64,000 nt of DNA, taken from contig JACEFZ010005099.1 of assembly GCA_014155875.1 (NCBI GenBank), positions 7,501-71,500 on the forward strand, in the 5' to 3' direction. This DNA is from Cepaea nemoralis (Eukaryota; Mollusca; Gastropoda; Stylommatophora; Helicidae). The position numbers and the translations under genes were made by a program. Under the pieces are notes generated by a model, which searched no databases, was not told the origin of the DNA, and was given only the letters and a program-made list of their open reading frames with translations. Shown here one piece after another: positions 1 to 11,949 of this stretch; position 1 is the first letter of the stretch, and every line of letters starts with the position of its first letter.

Positions 1-1165
<1,165 letters not shown>

Positions 1166-1994
1166 TATAGTTCCAGTGGTACGTTGGTCATTCTACTCCA
1201 TCCTCTACCACACTTCTTCCTGCTAGAGCCAAACTGGATTTCTCATCCCATTAGTTGTAGTCATTTATAGTTATCGATATGTGTTTCCTTTTGCAAAAGA
1301 CAATAATCTATAGCTAATATCATGCCTCCTTTGCTAAGCCCCAAGTTCCCCCTGGGGGTACAATAGGGAGTACTTTTTGAACTCCTTCATTCCTATGTAC
1401 ACCAATGTGGTTTCGACACTAAAACCATTTCAGTTCCAATATGTTTGACAACTACGTGTATCAACGACTCATACTAGAAACATCCCGACCGAACTTCTGT
1501 GGGACATTCACTGAGAATCAATTATGAGAATGATTGCTGTTCTGGATGAAGAATCATATAGCCATGGCGAGGCCTCAGTGACCGCCTCCGCTTTCATTCT
1601 CATGCAGGATGTCATGATTGAATAAAAGGAACACGTGATGCCTTCTAAAATAGTTAATGTATAAACATATAAAAAAAAGAAAGAAAAAAAAAAACAATAT
1701 TAACTACATAATACAAGTACATATTGCAAAATATCATGGGTATTAAAGTATGAGGACGGCGCAGTCAATTCCAGCATTTCTTGGGACTGTTTGTGATTTA
1801 CTAGGCATGTTTACTTCCAGTAGTTTGCCATTGCATTCTAAACGACCAACGCTCATATCATTGTATGAAAATCAGCTCAAAGAGGTCTGCTTCCAAATCG
1901 ACCTCAACCACACTGGAATGTTGACATTTTAAATTCCAACGAAATATGATAAGTATTAACACGCTTTGATCATGTTAAATTAAATGAGACGATC
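1166..1994. other. No gene seen; SINE-B tail remnant near 1780-1850
   Basis: Nothing coding. A short A-rich tract lies at 1669-1696. Around 1780-1850 the text (TTTGTGATTTACTAGGCA.. and AGTAGTTTGCCATTGCATTC) matches the reverse-oriented tail of the SINE-B family seen at 57700. Confidence 0.55.
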
Positions 1995-2021
1995 GGATTT
2001 AGACAGACAGACAGACAGACA

Positions 2022-2062
<41 letters not shown>

Positions 2063-2110
2063 ACACACACACACGCACACACACACACATATAGACATAT
2101 AGATGGACAT

Positions 2111-2145
<35 letters not shown>

Positions 2146-2310
2146 GGCAGACCGATAGACAGACAGACAGACAGACTGGCGGACGGGCGGACGAGCAAAG
2201 GGATGATCGAATAGATAGCCAGGTAAGTAGAAAGACAAATAAAAGACAGCTAGACAGACAAGCTTTCGGACAGGTAAACAAACAGACAGACAGACGAATG
2301 GATAGATAAT
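1995..2310. repeat. (ACAG)n/(AC)n microsatellite block
   Basis: (GACA)n at about 2000-2025, (AC)n to about 2090, then (ACAG)n to about 2175, fading into GACA-like degenerate sequence. The long ORFs across it are repeat artefacts. Confidence 0.95.
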
Positions 2311-2653
2311 ATTAACTTCGTTCAATCGTTTATTCATTATGCTTTTCCCTGAACGGCAGCTGGTATGCTAATCTTACATTGTAATGAAGTATATGATCAA
2401 AAATAACAATCCACACCCCTACATCAGGATCTATCATGTGATTGCCTTCAGCGACATTCTTACGTGGAACATACCAGAACTGCTGTAAAAGCAGAATGAT
2501 GAAAACTCTTAATCCTAAATCTTCTTAGGAAAGTAATCGCCTTTGGGGATCCATCCACACATCATTTAGAAAGATAGCTCTAAACCAACGGTTCTCAAAG
2601 TAAGTAATATTGGCCCCCGATGACGGATAATTGCTGCTAGTTGAATCAATCAA

Positions 2654-5536
2654 TCATGTGCCATGCCGTAAAGCGTGGGCGGTCATGACTCGCCATTTCA
2701 CTCGATCACCAGTGTCGTGGATCAGCTCAGTGTTCCTGTCTCGTCCATGCCATGTGGCCAAGCCATCCAGGTATTTTCCTCTCGGTCTTCCTCTTGGTCT
2801 GTTCCCTTCGATCTTGCCAGTTGTCACTAAGTTCTCCAATCCATTTCTTCTCATAACATGTCCAAAAAATTTTGACTGTCTACGTCTAATTTCTCTAATC
2901 AGTTTACGATGTTCATTTGTCTCCTGTAGTACTTGGTCATTGGTTTTTCTGTCTGTCCATGGTATTCTTTGCATTTTCCTCAGAAACCACATTTCTGCAG
3001 CCATCAGATGCTTTTCAGCTTGACTGCTCATTGTCCAAGTTTCACATCCATACAAAAGAACAGGCTCTATGTATCCCCTCAACACTCTTTTTCTCGTTTC
3101 AATTGACATCTTTTTATTGGTCAGAATGTTTTTCATCTTGCTAAAGGCTACTTTCGCCATGGCGATTCTTGTTCTAATCTCTTCAAGGCATCTCCCATCA
3201 GATGTTATGACTGTTCCAAGATAATTGTACCGATTCACTTGTTGAAGAATATTTCCATTTACTTGTATATTACATTGTGGCACTTCTTCCTTCCTAGTGA
3301 CGACCATAACCTGAGTCTTTTTACAATTTAATTCTAACCCCAGTTGCTCACTGTGTACAACAACCGCATCTACTAATTGTTGCAGGTCCTGCGCATTGTC
3401 TGCAATTAATACTGTATCATCTGCATATCTAATGTTATTGATGTTTCGTCCTCCAATGCTGATTCCATTTATATCCTCTACATTTCTGAAAATATTTTCA
3501 CTGTATAGGGAAAAAAGATCTGGAGACATCACACATCCCTGCCTAACACCTCTCTTAATTGGCTGATACTGTCCCACTTCATTATCAATCCTTATTGCAG
3601 CTTGTTGTTTCCAATATATGTTTTTTATAAGTCTAATGTCTTTCCCATCAATTTGTAGATCTGCAAGCATATCCACCATGTTGACATGTCTAACTCTATC
3701 AAAAGCCTTTGTATAGTCAATAAAGCAAAGATGTATATCCTTGTTTACTTCTATAGCACGTTCAATAACTGTTCGCAGCATATACACAGCATTTACTGTA
3801 CCCTTTCCTTCTACAAACCCACATTGTTCTTCCCCTATTTCAGGTTGTATCTTCTTCCTCACTCTTTGCATGATAATTCTTAGCAAAATCTTTGTGATGT
3901 GACTCATTATACTAATTGTTCTATGTTGATCACATTCCAAGGTTCCTGATTTCTTTGGGATTGCAATAAATACAGAGTTACATAATTCAGGAGGTATATC
4001 TCCAGTATCATATAATGTGTTCATCAGTCTGGTGACTTGCTCTAGTCCAAATTCTTCTAAAGCTTTAATCATTTCTGTTGTGATGTTATCTGCACCGGGG
4101 GCCTTGCCAGCTTTCATATGCTTAAGAACATTTCGAACCTCCATCTCCAAAATTGGCGGTCCTTCATTATTAAATCTAATATCATACTGTTCGTCTCTGT
4201 TATCATCATAAAGGTGTTTCACATAATCTGTCCATACATGTAGAATCTGGTCTTTTTCTATTATGATTTTGCCATCTTCAGTTTTTAGACACCCTGTTGA
4301 TGTACTTGTTCTTTTATTAGTAAGTTCCTGAATTCTTTTGTGCACTAATTTGGTATTTTGACTGTTGTGTTGGTTTTCAATTTCTAAGCACTTTTCCTCA
4401 AGCCATGCTTCTTTTGCCTCCTTACATAATATTCTGACTTGTCTGTGAATTTCTTCATATTTGACAGAATTATTTTTGTTGAGTCTTCTTGTTTCCATGA
4501 GGTGTAAAATTTCTTCAGTCATCCATTTCTTACGACCCACCTTCTTTAATTTTGGAATAGTTGTTTCTGCAGCCACATTGATTGAATTCTTCAACGTTTC
4601 CCATTGATCATCCACATCCTGGAATAGGATCTCTAGATCAGACAAAATTTCAAATCTGTTCTGTACTTCTATGTTGAATTTGTTTTGTATTTCCTTGTCA
4701 TTACTCAATGTACACAAATCATATTTAGTGTTTCCTGTTATATACTTGACTTTCTTCAACTTTATCCTCAATGTTCCTGTGAGTAATCTGTGGTCACTAT
4801 AACAATCAGCACTGGGAACTGTTTTTGCTAGTGTTAATGCGTTTCTAAATCTTCTGCTAATCAGAATGTAGTCAATCTGGTTTCTAATCCTGCTATCAGG
4901 ACTCCTCCATGTCCATAATCTTCTAGGGTGTTGCTTGAACCAGGTGTTTCCTACAATCATTTCCTGTTCTTTTGCCCACTCTACGAGTCTGTATCCTCTT
5001 TCATTTCTCTCTCTTAAACCATAGTTTCCTACTGTGTATCTATCCCCTTGATTTCCTACTTTTGCATTGAAGTCCCCTATTATGATGTTTATTTCTGAAT
5101 TTTTACATTTCTTTAAGGCAGACTCTATGTCATTATAAAATTCTTCTACACTATCTTCACTGGATTCTCCTGTTGGGGCATATACTTGAATAATATTTAT
5201 GCTAAAAGGTCTGCCACTTAATTTAACTAGTAGAACTCTGTCCGACACGGCCCAATATCCTTGAACAGATTTTGCTGTTTTCCGGTCCAAAATAATTGCC
5301 ACTCCTCTATGACGATCTTCACCTCCATAATAAATAATCTTGAAATCTTCCTCTATCTTGATACCTGCTCCTGTCCATCTCGTTTCGCACATACCTAAAA
5401 TATTATTTTTTTCCCTTTCAATTTCTTGTTTTATGTTCTCTAATGTTCCGTCGTTGTTTAACGCCCTAACGTTCCAAGTTGCTAATTTTAACGTCTCTGT
5501 CCTTGTCTTGCGATGACCAGTCTTTAAGAGAATCAT
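2654..5536 (-). CDS. RTE-type LINE polyprotein: AP endonuclease + reverse transcriptase
   Basis: An uninterrupted 960-residue ORF. Residues 17-252 form an APE-like endonuclease: LATWNVRAL (18-26), ETRWTG (51-56), QVYAPTG (117-123), GDFNAKVG (154-161), and SDHRLL (247-252) carry the usual catalytic Asn, Glu, Asp and His. The RT lies at about 520-730, with SVFIAIPKK, FIDYTKAFDRV (605-615), GVRQGC (663-668) and the catalytic YADD (704-707). The tail has the RRRQSKFFGHVMRRNGLE block common to this group. Order and motifs match the BovB/RTE clade closely. It nicks target DNA and copies its own RNA at the nick. Having no stop in 960 codons means the copy is young and could be active; that is inference. 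The start at MILLKTGH is the first Met; an upstream non-AUG start is possible. Confidence 0.93.
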   Translation of the reverse strand: MILLKTGHRKTRTETLKLATWNVRALNNDGTLENIKQEIEREKNNILGMCETRWTGAGIKIEEDFKIIYYGGEDRHRGVAIILDRKTAKSVQGYWAVSDRVLLVKLSGRPFSINIIQVYAPTGESSEDSVEEFYNDIESALKKCKNSEINIIIGDFNAKVGNQGDRYTVGNYGLRERNERGYRLVEWAKEQEMIVGNTWFKQHPRRLWTWRSPDSRIRNQIDYILISRRFRNALTLAKTVPSADCYSDHRLLTGTLRIKLKKVKYITGNTKYDLCTLSNDKEIQNKFNIEVQNRFEILSDLEILFQDVDDQWETLKNSINVAAETTIPKLKKVGRKKWMTEEILHLMETRRLNKNNSVKYEEIHRQVRILCKEAKEAWLEEKCLEIENQHNSQNTKLVHKRIQELTNKRTSTSTGCLKTEDGKIIIEKDQILHVWTDYVKHLYDDNRDEQYDIRFNNEGPPILEMEVRNVLKHMKAGKAPGADNITTEMIKALEEFGLEQVTRLMNTLYDTGDIPPELCNSVFIAIPKKSGTLECDQHRTISIMSHITKILLRIIMQRVRKKIQPEIGEEQCGFVEGKGTVNAVYMLRTVIERAIEVNKDIHLCFIDYTKAFDRVRHVNMVDMLADLQIDGKDIRLIKNIYWKQQAAIRIDNEVGQYQPIKRGVRQGCVMSPDLFSLYSENIFRNVEDINGISIGGRNINNIRYADDTVLIADNAQDLQQLVDAVVVHSEQLGLELNCKKTQVMVVTRKEEVPQCNIQVNGNILQQVNRYNYLGTVITSDGRCLEEIRTRIAMAKVAFSKMKNILTNKKMSIETRKRVLRGYIEPVLLYGCETWTMSSQAEKHLMAAEMWFLRKMQRIPWTDRKTNDQVLQETNEHRKLIREIRRRQSKFFGHVMRRNGLENLVTTGKIEGNRPRGRPRGKYLDGLATWHGRDRNTELIHDTGDRVKWRVMTAHALRHGT

Positions 5537-5552
5537 GATATACTAGGCACTT

Positions 5553-5756
5553 TTAAAGAGGTAGTTTGCCGTTGCTTTCCTCTATGGCAGTGACCTTACT
5601 GGTCGGAGACCGCAGCCATTGACTCAAGAAGAGTTCGTCTGCCTGCCGTCGTGAAGCTCGAGGCCATGACCCACAATATCTGTCGGCTGCCCTCAAAATT
5701 TCATCCACCACCTGCCTTCCGTGGCTTCTTTTGAAAACTTCCAATAAAAGGAACAC
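5553..5756 (-). CDS. Short 5' ORF of RTE-1
   Basis: 67 residues upstream of the EN-RT ORF, containing DEILRAADRYCGSWPRASRR and SQWLRSPTSKVTAIEESNGK. The same text, frameshifted, occurs in the deleted copy at 51640-51850, so it belongs to the element and not to a host gene. It has no recognisable domain; it may be an ORF1 remnant or conserved 5'UTR. Confidence 0.5.
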   Translation of the reverse strand: MFLLLEVFKRSHGRQVVDEILRAADRYCGSWPRASRRQADELFLSQWLRSPTSKVTAIEESNGKLPL

Positions 5757-5914
5757 AAAATAACATCACATAATCCACAGGAAAACACTATTCACAGGGA
5801 ATCCATAGGAAATCACACGAAATCCAAAGGATAACACTAAATAGCGTCCCTCCGAAAAGTAACGCTTCATTTTGTCGCCATTGTACCGGAAGCAGTGGTA
5901 ATACAGAATACAGA

Positions 5915-6262
5915 AGTGGTAATACAGCTAGCTGAAGCATTCATTGATTCATTCAGTAGCATGTCCTTTGCAGAACCTCGCTCCCGTAACAACCTTCGGG
6001 AAAACGTCTTGTTCATAAGCAAGATGTCCCGCGTCCGATACACCAATCAAGAGATCATCTGCCACATCCTGCATCCATCTTCTCTTTGGCCTTCCTCTTC
6101 CTCTATTCCCATGCAAAGGCATTTATGCGCTGTTTAGCTTGTTTAGTAAGTGACCAGGTCTCACAGGCGTATGTTGCAATGGGAAGAGGCATGCAGTTGA
6201 AGCGTAGACACCGAAAAAAACAATATATTGTACGATGTCTAGCGTGGCATGTTTCGCTGCAT
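5915..6262 (-). pseudogene. RTE-C LINE C-terminal fragment
   Basis: Minus strand reads CLRFNCMPLPIATYACETWS, LTKQAKQRINAFAWE, then RKRKAKRRWMQDVADDLL and FCKGH, the post-RT tail of an RTE-like LINE, broken by a frameshift after the Trp-Glu. The same family occurs in the plus orientation at 26100-26480. Confidence 0.75.
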
Positions 6263-6345
6263 CTGGCCAGGTACACACCGCAGAGTTCTATATTATATGA
6301 AGTGAATAAACGAAAACTGTTTCGGCTGAAATGCTGAGGGAATAC

Positions 6346-6650
6346 GGAGGCCAACATGGCCGTGTGGAAAAGATCGCTTGCTCTTAAACTTCCGGTGTGC
6401 TGATGCCGAGGTAGCGGGTCCAACCCCTACACCGGTCAGTTGGACAAAAATTTTGACTTCTCGTCCTTGACATGAGGATGTACATTGCAAGTACCTCAAA
6501 AGTTGGAGTGGATTCGCCTGCTGACGAGGGACACTGGTAATAGGAAAAGCTAATCCACACGCGAAAGTCAGTCCAGTGCACTCCCCAGAAGTGGCAACTA
6601 CGAGAAGTAGTAATACCTGCATGGGCTACTCTTGAGTTCAAAGAGAGCAA
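6346..6650 (+). mobile_element. SINE-A copy
   Basis: tRNA-like head (A box ATGGCCGTGTGG, B box GGTCCAACCCC) followed by the family body: GACTTCTCGTCCTTGA, TACAAGTACCT-like, GTTCGCCTG-like, GGGACACTGGTAATAGG. The same body is at 11358, 25776, 42262, 46345 (minus) and 49750. Confidence 0.85.
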
Positions 6651-6860
6651 TGGCAAAGAAGAAACAAAGGGAATATACTGTTTTGTTTTGCAATTAGGTT
6701 TTATATTAACAATTGTTGATTGTCCATCATTGCCATATTGTCTGTCATTGTCAGTCCCTGGGTTACCTCAGATTTGGTTAATACCAAGAAAGAGATATTT
6801 ATAGTCAAGTGGTTATATGCCAGCGCTTAAGTTGCATCCTAGAAGGCAGCACATTGTATC

Positions 6861-7115
6861 CTGGATAGGTCTTGAGTCTACGTGGCGAAGTGGTTACAAC
6901 CCTGCCTCGCACTCCGAAGGTTATGGGTTCGATTCCCGGCTACGACATTCGGTTCTCGAGTGCAATTTTCTCGGAGATCCCCTGGGGTTGTTGGTGGAGC
7001 TACGGAGTTGGTGCTTTGAGCGAAGCTCTCGACAGGCCGCCTTGCGGAAAGAGACCGGGCCATATGAGATCACACCCGGTGCAATGAAGTCGACCCTCTT
7101 GTCTTTTACAACCCT
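6861..7115 (+). mobile_element. tRNA-derived SINE-C
   Basis: Head resembling a tRNA: A box ACGTGGCGAAGTGGTTACAA, B box GGGTTCGATTCCCGGC, then an unrelated body (TTCTCGGAGATCCCCTGGGG, GGCCGCCTTGCGGAAAGAG). Single copy in this window. Confidence 0.8.
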
Positions 7116-7214
7116 AAATTCTATATATGTCCAGGAAGAACATCTCTTAACAATTACAGCAATAAATAATAGCAGCAGAAGAATATTGCGAAGATATATA
7201 CCATATGCAGTGAA

Positions 7215-8608
7215 TCATTATTGGCACCTTTCCGTCTTGACAGACGATAGTTTGGTACACTGTGCTTCAAAATGGCTTAATAACTACAACCCATGGCTGT
7301 GGCGATTGTGGCCGATAAGGCCAATTCGTGCTGTAAATGTTTTTCCACAGTGGATGCATGTGAAAACATGTTCATTTCCACCATCATGCACAATCTTACG
7401 TTTCTCACGCTCTGTGTGTGCTTTATCTACAATCATTTTCTCCTTTGTCTTTATTCCATTTCTGATAGTTGGCCTCCATGCAACACGTTCAGTGGCGACT
7501 CCCAATGTGCATTATCAATGCCTGTATCAATCATGTCCCGCTTACACACATCTTTGTATCGTAGTAGAGACCGACCCTGAGATCTCCTACCCATCTGTAA
7601 TTCACCAAAAAAGATGTCCTTTGGTATTCTACCATCATCCATCCTCCTAACGTGTCCTATCCATCTAAGTCTACGAAGACTGAGCATGGAACACACCGTC
7701 ACACAACCTGATCTTTCCAATACTTCAGTATTTGTGATTTTGTCTTGCCACTTAATACCAAGTATTCTTCGCAGACACCGCATATGAAAGCTGTTAAAAC
7801 GTTTCTCTTGGTGTGAGTAAGTTGACCAGGTTTCACTGCCATAAAGAAGAGTACTAAGGACACAGGCTTGGTAGACGAGGACTTTTGTTTTGGCAGTAAG
7901 CTTCCTGTTCTCCCAGACTCTTTTTGCTAACATGTTCATTGTTGTTGCTGCCTTACCAATCCTTATGTTGATTTCCTGATCTAGGGATAATTTGCTATTT
8001 ACCTCTGATCCTAGATATGTAAAATGGTCTACTATCTCCAGTTCGGCGTCGTCAATAAAGATTGATGGTACCCCATGTGCACCTTGTGACATAATCTGTG
8101 TCTTCTATTTTGTTAATTGTTAAACCAAATTCAGAACAAGCATTGGAGAATGCAGATAGTAGATGTTGTAGTTCTTCCCCAGAGTGGGTCGTAATTGCAG
8201 CATCATCCGCAAAAAGCAACTCTCTGATTAGTACCCTCCTAATTTTGGTCTTGGCCTTCAATCTCTGATTGTGCGTTAGTGAATGTATATACCACCATCC
8301 TGATCATGAAAGGCATATTTAAGTAGAAGTGAAAAGTATATTCCAAAATGGGTGGGGGATAGTACACAACCTTGCTTAACTCCACTCTTGATTTCAAACT
8401 CTTCTGAAGTTGCACCATCAAACTTGATTACACCCTTCATGCCTGAATGGAACGATTCCACAATGGACAGAAGAGTTGGTGGGTAGCCAGTCGTTTTTAG
8501 TGCCTTGAACAGACTCTCACGACTGACCAAATCAAATGCCTTTGTGAAGGCAATAAACAGTGGTTGATTTTGCTCCCGGCATTATTCTTGCGTTTGTCGC
8601 AATGAGAA
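7215..8608 (-). pseudogene. LINE-A 3' part (RT, C-terminal region, C2H2 finger)
   Basis: Downstream half of an APE/RT LINE split by a Helitron. On the minus strand it continues from CREQNQPLFIAFTKAFDLVS through GVKQGCVLSP, ELLFADDAAITTHSGEELQH, NHFTYLGSEV-type, LLYGSETWSTYSHQEKR, LRWIGHVRRMDDGRIPKD, and ends in a C2H2 finger (CIHCGKTFTARIGLIGHNRH, 7284-7345). There is one stop after LRQTQE and several frameshifts. A second copy lies at 38645-39795 and a related 3' end at 40780-40975. Confidence 0.88.
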
Positions 8609-9177
8609 TCTTATATATAAAAGGCGATCTCCGTCTGTCTGTCTGTATGTCCGTATGTCCTTTATGCACTCGCGAACGGCCCATCCGATTGAGATGAAAT
8701 TTTCTACACGTCTTCCTTTCATTCCAGCGCAGCCCACTGTGATATTTTTTTAGTGTGAAATCGGCTGCTTACCCAATATTATTTAATTTTCCATTTTTCA
8801 TTATAATTTCATATATCTCAGGGGACCTAACTCTGTAAATGTTATTTCAAGGGGAATAACTTTTCTGTATACCTTATAGTCATATTGTTGCATCGTTTTC
8901 AAAGATTTATAAACTCTTTGTCTATAGTTATATACCGGCATATGAGTTATAATAAATAGTGATACAATCTTTAAGGCATTTTCAAAGTTTTCATAAAAAT
9001 AATGCATAATGCATAACATTGTAACTCATCTTTTTATGCTTAAAGAATAAATAAATAATAGCTACCTTATCTCTATCAAGTTTGAAGATTTTATATTTCT
9101 TTACACTGTCGCCAACTCTAAGAAGACATGGAACAACTTCAGCCATTATTAAATCTACAGGCATATGCGTTATATTC

Positions 9178-10200
9178 CTCCTCCTCCTCCTCTCCCCTCC
9201 TCCACCTCCTACCCTCTTCCTCTTCCCCTCCCCCTCCTCCCTCTCCCGTCTCCCTCCTCCTCTTCCCTCTTTCTCGTCCTCCTCCCTCCTCCTCCCTCTT
9301 CCTCACCTTCCTCCTCCTCTTTCCTCCTCCTCCCTCTTCCTCCTCCTGCCTCCTCGCCCTCCTCCCTCCTCCTAATCACTCCTCTTCCTTCCTCCTCCCT
9401 TCTCCTCCTCTCTCCTCCTACTCCCTCCTCCCTCCTCCCCCTCCTCCTTCTCCTCCCTCTTCCTTCTCCTCCATCTTCCTCCCTCCTTCTCCTCCCTCCT
9501 CCTCCCTCTTCCTCCATCTCCTCCTCCCTCCTCCTCATCCCTTCTCCTCCTCCCTTCTCCTCCTCCCTCCTCATCCTCTCTCCTCCTCCCTCCCTCCTCC
9601 TCCCTCTACCTCCTTCCTCCTCCTCCCTCCTCCTCCCTCCACATCCCTCCTCCTCCTCCCTCTTCATCCTCCCTCCTCCTCCTCCCCCTCCTTCTCCTCC
9701 CTCTCCCTCTGCCTCCTCCCTCCTCCTCCTCTCTCCTCCTCCTACCTCCTCCTCCCTCCTCCTCCATCTCCCTGCTCCTCCCTCCTCCTCCTCCATCTCC
9801 CTCCTCCTCCCTCTCCTCCTCCCTCCTCCTCCTGCGTTCTTCTCCTCTCTCCTTCTCCCTCCTACTCCTTCTCCCTCCTCCTTCTCCTTCCTCCTCCCTC
9901 TTCCTCCTCCCTCTTCCTCCTCCCCCTCCTCCCTCCTCCTCCCTCTTCCTCCTCCCCTCCTCCTCCTGCCTCCTCCTCCCTCATCCTCCCTCCTCCTCCC
10001 TCCTCCTCCTCTCTCCTCCTCCTAATCCCTCCTCCTTCCTACTACTCCTCCTCCTTCCTCCTCCTCCTCCTTCCTCCTCCCTCCTCTTTCCTCCTCCTCC
10101 TCTCTCCGCCTATCTCTTCCTCCCTCCAACTCCTCCCTCCTCCACCTCCCTCTTCCTCCTCCCAGCTCCTACTCCTCCTTTTTCTTCTTCTTCTGCTGCT
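9178..10200 (+). repeat. 1-kb (CCT)n polypyrimidine tract inside the Helitron
   Basis: About 1020 bases of almost pure C/T on the plus strand, mainly CTC/CCT triplets with scattered A. The long Pro/Ser/Leu ORFs here are artefacts of the repeat. Such a mirror-like purine/pyrimidine tract is H-DNA (triplex) prone. Confidence 0.95.
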
Positions 10201-10332
10201 GCTGCCGCTGCTCCATTTACCCAAGTTAATTGCTGGGGAAGATGTAAAGATCTTTCAAGTGCTCTTTCTAATGCTTTTTGTAAGTTGGTCTTCGTTTATC
10301 TAAGGTTGTTCTAACTGCAACCAATAAATGAT

Positions 10333-10333
<1 letters not shown>

Positions 10334-10430
<97 letters not shown>

Positions 10431-10513
10431 GTCGGGAACGGGAACTTATATGACTACTTATATGAATTAAATGAGATGCTCCACACCAGGAGCTGGGCGA
10501 TGCCGGGCCGGGT

Positions 10514-10573
<60 letters not shown>
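10334..10573 (+). repeat. (CAGA)n blocks separating two Helitron 3' ends
   Basis: (ACAG)n at 10334-10431 and 10513-10573, on both sides of a duplicated about 85-base 3' terminal segment (AACTTATATGACTACTTATA, then GCCGGGCCGGGTCAG). Confidence 0.92.
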
Positions 10574-10671
10574 TAGTCGGTAACGGGAACGGGAACTTAT
10601 ATGACTACTTATATGAATTAAATGAGATGCTCCCCACCAAGGACTGGGCGAAGCCGGGCCGGGTCAGCTAG

Positions 10672-11330
10672 TATCATATAAATGGTAGACCGGTTCTGTC
10701 CGAAGCTGCACTGTGATTCGGGGTAGACTTGATTGCCTAGGACTTGAAGTCTGCGCAGAACAATTCTGGCAAATACTTTCCCAACAGTACACAGAAGTGA
10801 AATACCCCTATAGTTGTTACAGTCGCTCCAATCGCCCTTGTTCTTGTACAGTGTTATGATGCTTGAATCTTTGAAATCCTGTGGGACTTGTCCTTCACGC
10901 CAGCATAGCTCTATTAGCTGGTGGGTCTATAGAGTGAGTGTGTCTTGCTCCCTCCTATTAACCTCTATTGGAATCTCATAATTACCTGGAGCCTTGCCAG
11001 ATGCAAGTTCATTTATAGCACACTTAACTTCTGTTATGGTGGGAAGTGTGTCCAGGTGGTCAATAGTTGGCAGGGCCTCTATGGCGTTGAGGGCATCATC
11101 CGCTAGTTTGGTCTCACTTGAGTAAAGCTCTAAATAGTGCTCTCCCCATCTGCTGTTTCTTATCAGTTATGATTTCTCCAGTCAAGGTTTTCAGTGGTAC
11201 TCTTCTTTTGATCATTGGACCACAAGCTTTCTTTATCCCTTCATACATGCTTCTGATGTTTCCTTTATCACTTGCGATTTGAATGGACTCACATAACTTG
11301 ATCCAATAGTAATTTGCAGTGAATACATGA
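10672..11330 (-). pseudogene. LINE-A 5' part, upstream of the Helitron insertion
   Basis: Minus strand reads WIKLCESIQIASDKGNIRSM, YEGIKKACGPM, EVKCAINELASGKAPGNYEI, FKDSSIITLYKNKGDWSDCN, NYRGISLLCTVGKVFARIVL and ends QCSFGQNRSTIYM at the Helitron junction. This is the region N-terminal to and including RT motifs 0-2. The 5' end is truncated; a SINE-A follows. Confidence 0.88.
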
Positions 11331-11357
11331 ATTATATTTTGGCTGAAATAAATAAAC

Positions 11358-11615
11358 CACACAGGTCAGCATGGCCGAATGGAAAGAAACACCCCGTTTT
11401 CAAACATCCTGTGTGATGATGCTGAGGTAGGGGCCGACCCCTACACTGGTTAATTGTTGACTTCTCGTCCTTGATTTGGGAACTTAAATTACAAGTACCT
11501 GTGAAGTCGGAGTTGGCTTGCCTGAGTGCGAGGGACACTGGTATTAGCGGAAGTTAATTCACATGCAAAGTTAAGTCCAATGCTACTACAAAGTAGCGTG
11601 TATGGAGTAAGAATG
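11358..11615 (+). mobile_element. SINE-A copy
   Basis: A box CATGGCCGAATGG, B box GGGGCCGACCCC, then the shared body GACTTCTCGTCCTTGA, ACAAGTACCTGTGAAGTCGG and GGGACACTGGTATTAG. Confidence 0.85.
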
Positions 11616-11617
11616 AA

Positions 11618-11660
11618 CCCCCCCCCCCCCCCCCCCACACACACACATACACACATCGTC
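11618..11660. repeat. (C)19 run followed by (CA)n
   Basis: A 19-base C homopolymer then CACACA; length is likely uncertain in assembly. Confidence 0.9.
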
Positions 11661-11949
11661 ACTGATGTTCCTCGAATATTAAACATGTGTTATCGCCACG
11701 TTTTAAGTTTGCGATTACCATGGGGATAACAAACACACCCTCGAACAATATCAGTGACATATGTCGGAACATGACACAATACATTATGCAACCAAGTGTA
11801 TGCAAAATTCAAGATTAGTGAATCTGCCACATGAACATGTGGTTTCGGGTCGCAGACAGCAGATCACACACTCCAAGAATACCCAAAATACGAATATCTA
11901 GTCAAACCATCTGGCTTAGAGAAATATAGAGAATGTTAGAGAAATAGGA

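Larger units (their letters stand above)
2644..5892 (-). mobile_element. RTE-1, complete BovB-like RTE LINE
   Basis: The element runs from its 5' end near 5892 to a 3' end made of TGATTGATTGATTC at about 2644, the short-repeat tail typical of RTE elements. Its 5' boundary is set by comparison with the internally deleted copy at 51452-51920, which shares both ends. A short 5' ORF (5553-5756) is followed 16 bases later by the long ORF. No target-site duplication was recognised. Confidence 0.88.
8609..10671 (+). mobile_element. Non-autonomous Helitron
   Basis: Begins TCTTATATATAAAAGGCGAT, ends GGGCGAAGCCGGGCCGGGTC AGCTAG, with A on the left and T on the right, as Helitrons require. Removing 8609-10671 restores GAGAA|TATCAT, which rebuilds the interrupted LINE reading frame (YM|IFSLRQ). 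There are no Rep/helicase motifs, so it is non-autonomous. Its interior is almost wholly (CCT)n and (CAGA)n. A second copy of the 3' end lies inside it at about 10432-10515. Confidence 0.92.

Noticed and set aside
9128..10303. Long Pro/Ser/Leu-rich ORFs (up to 391 codons) on plus and Arg/Glu/Gly-rich ORFs on minus
   Set aside because: They are produced by the (CCT)n tract inside the Helitron; open in several frames and both strands, with no non-repetitive domain.
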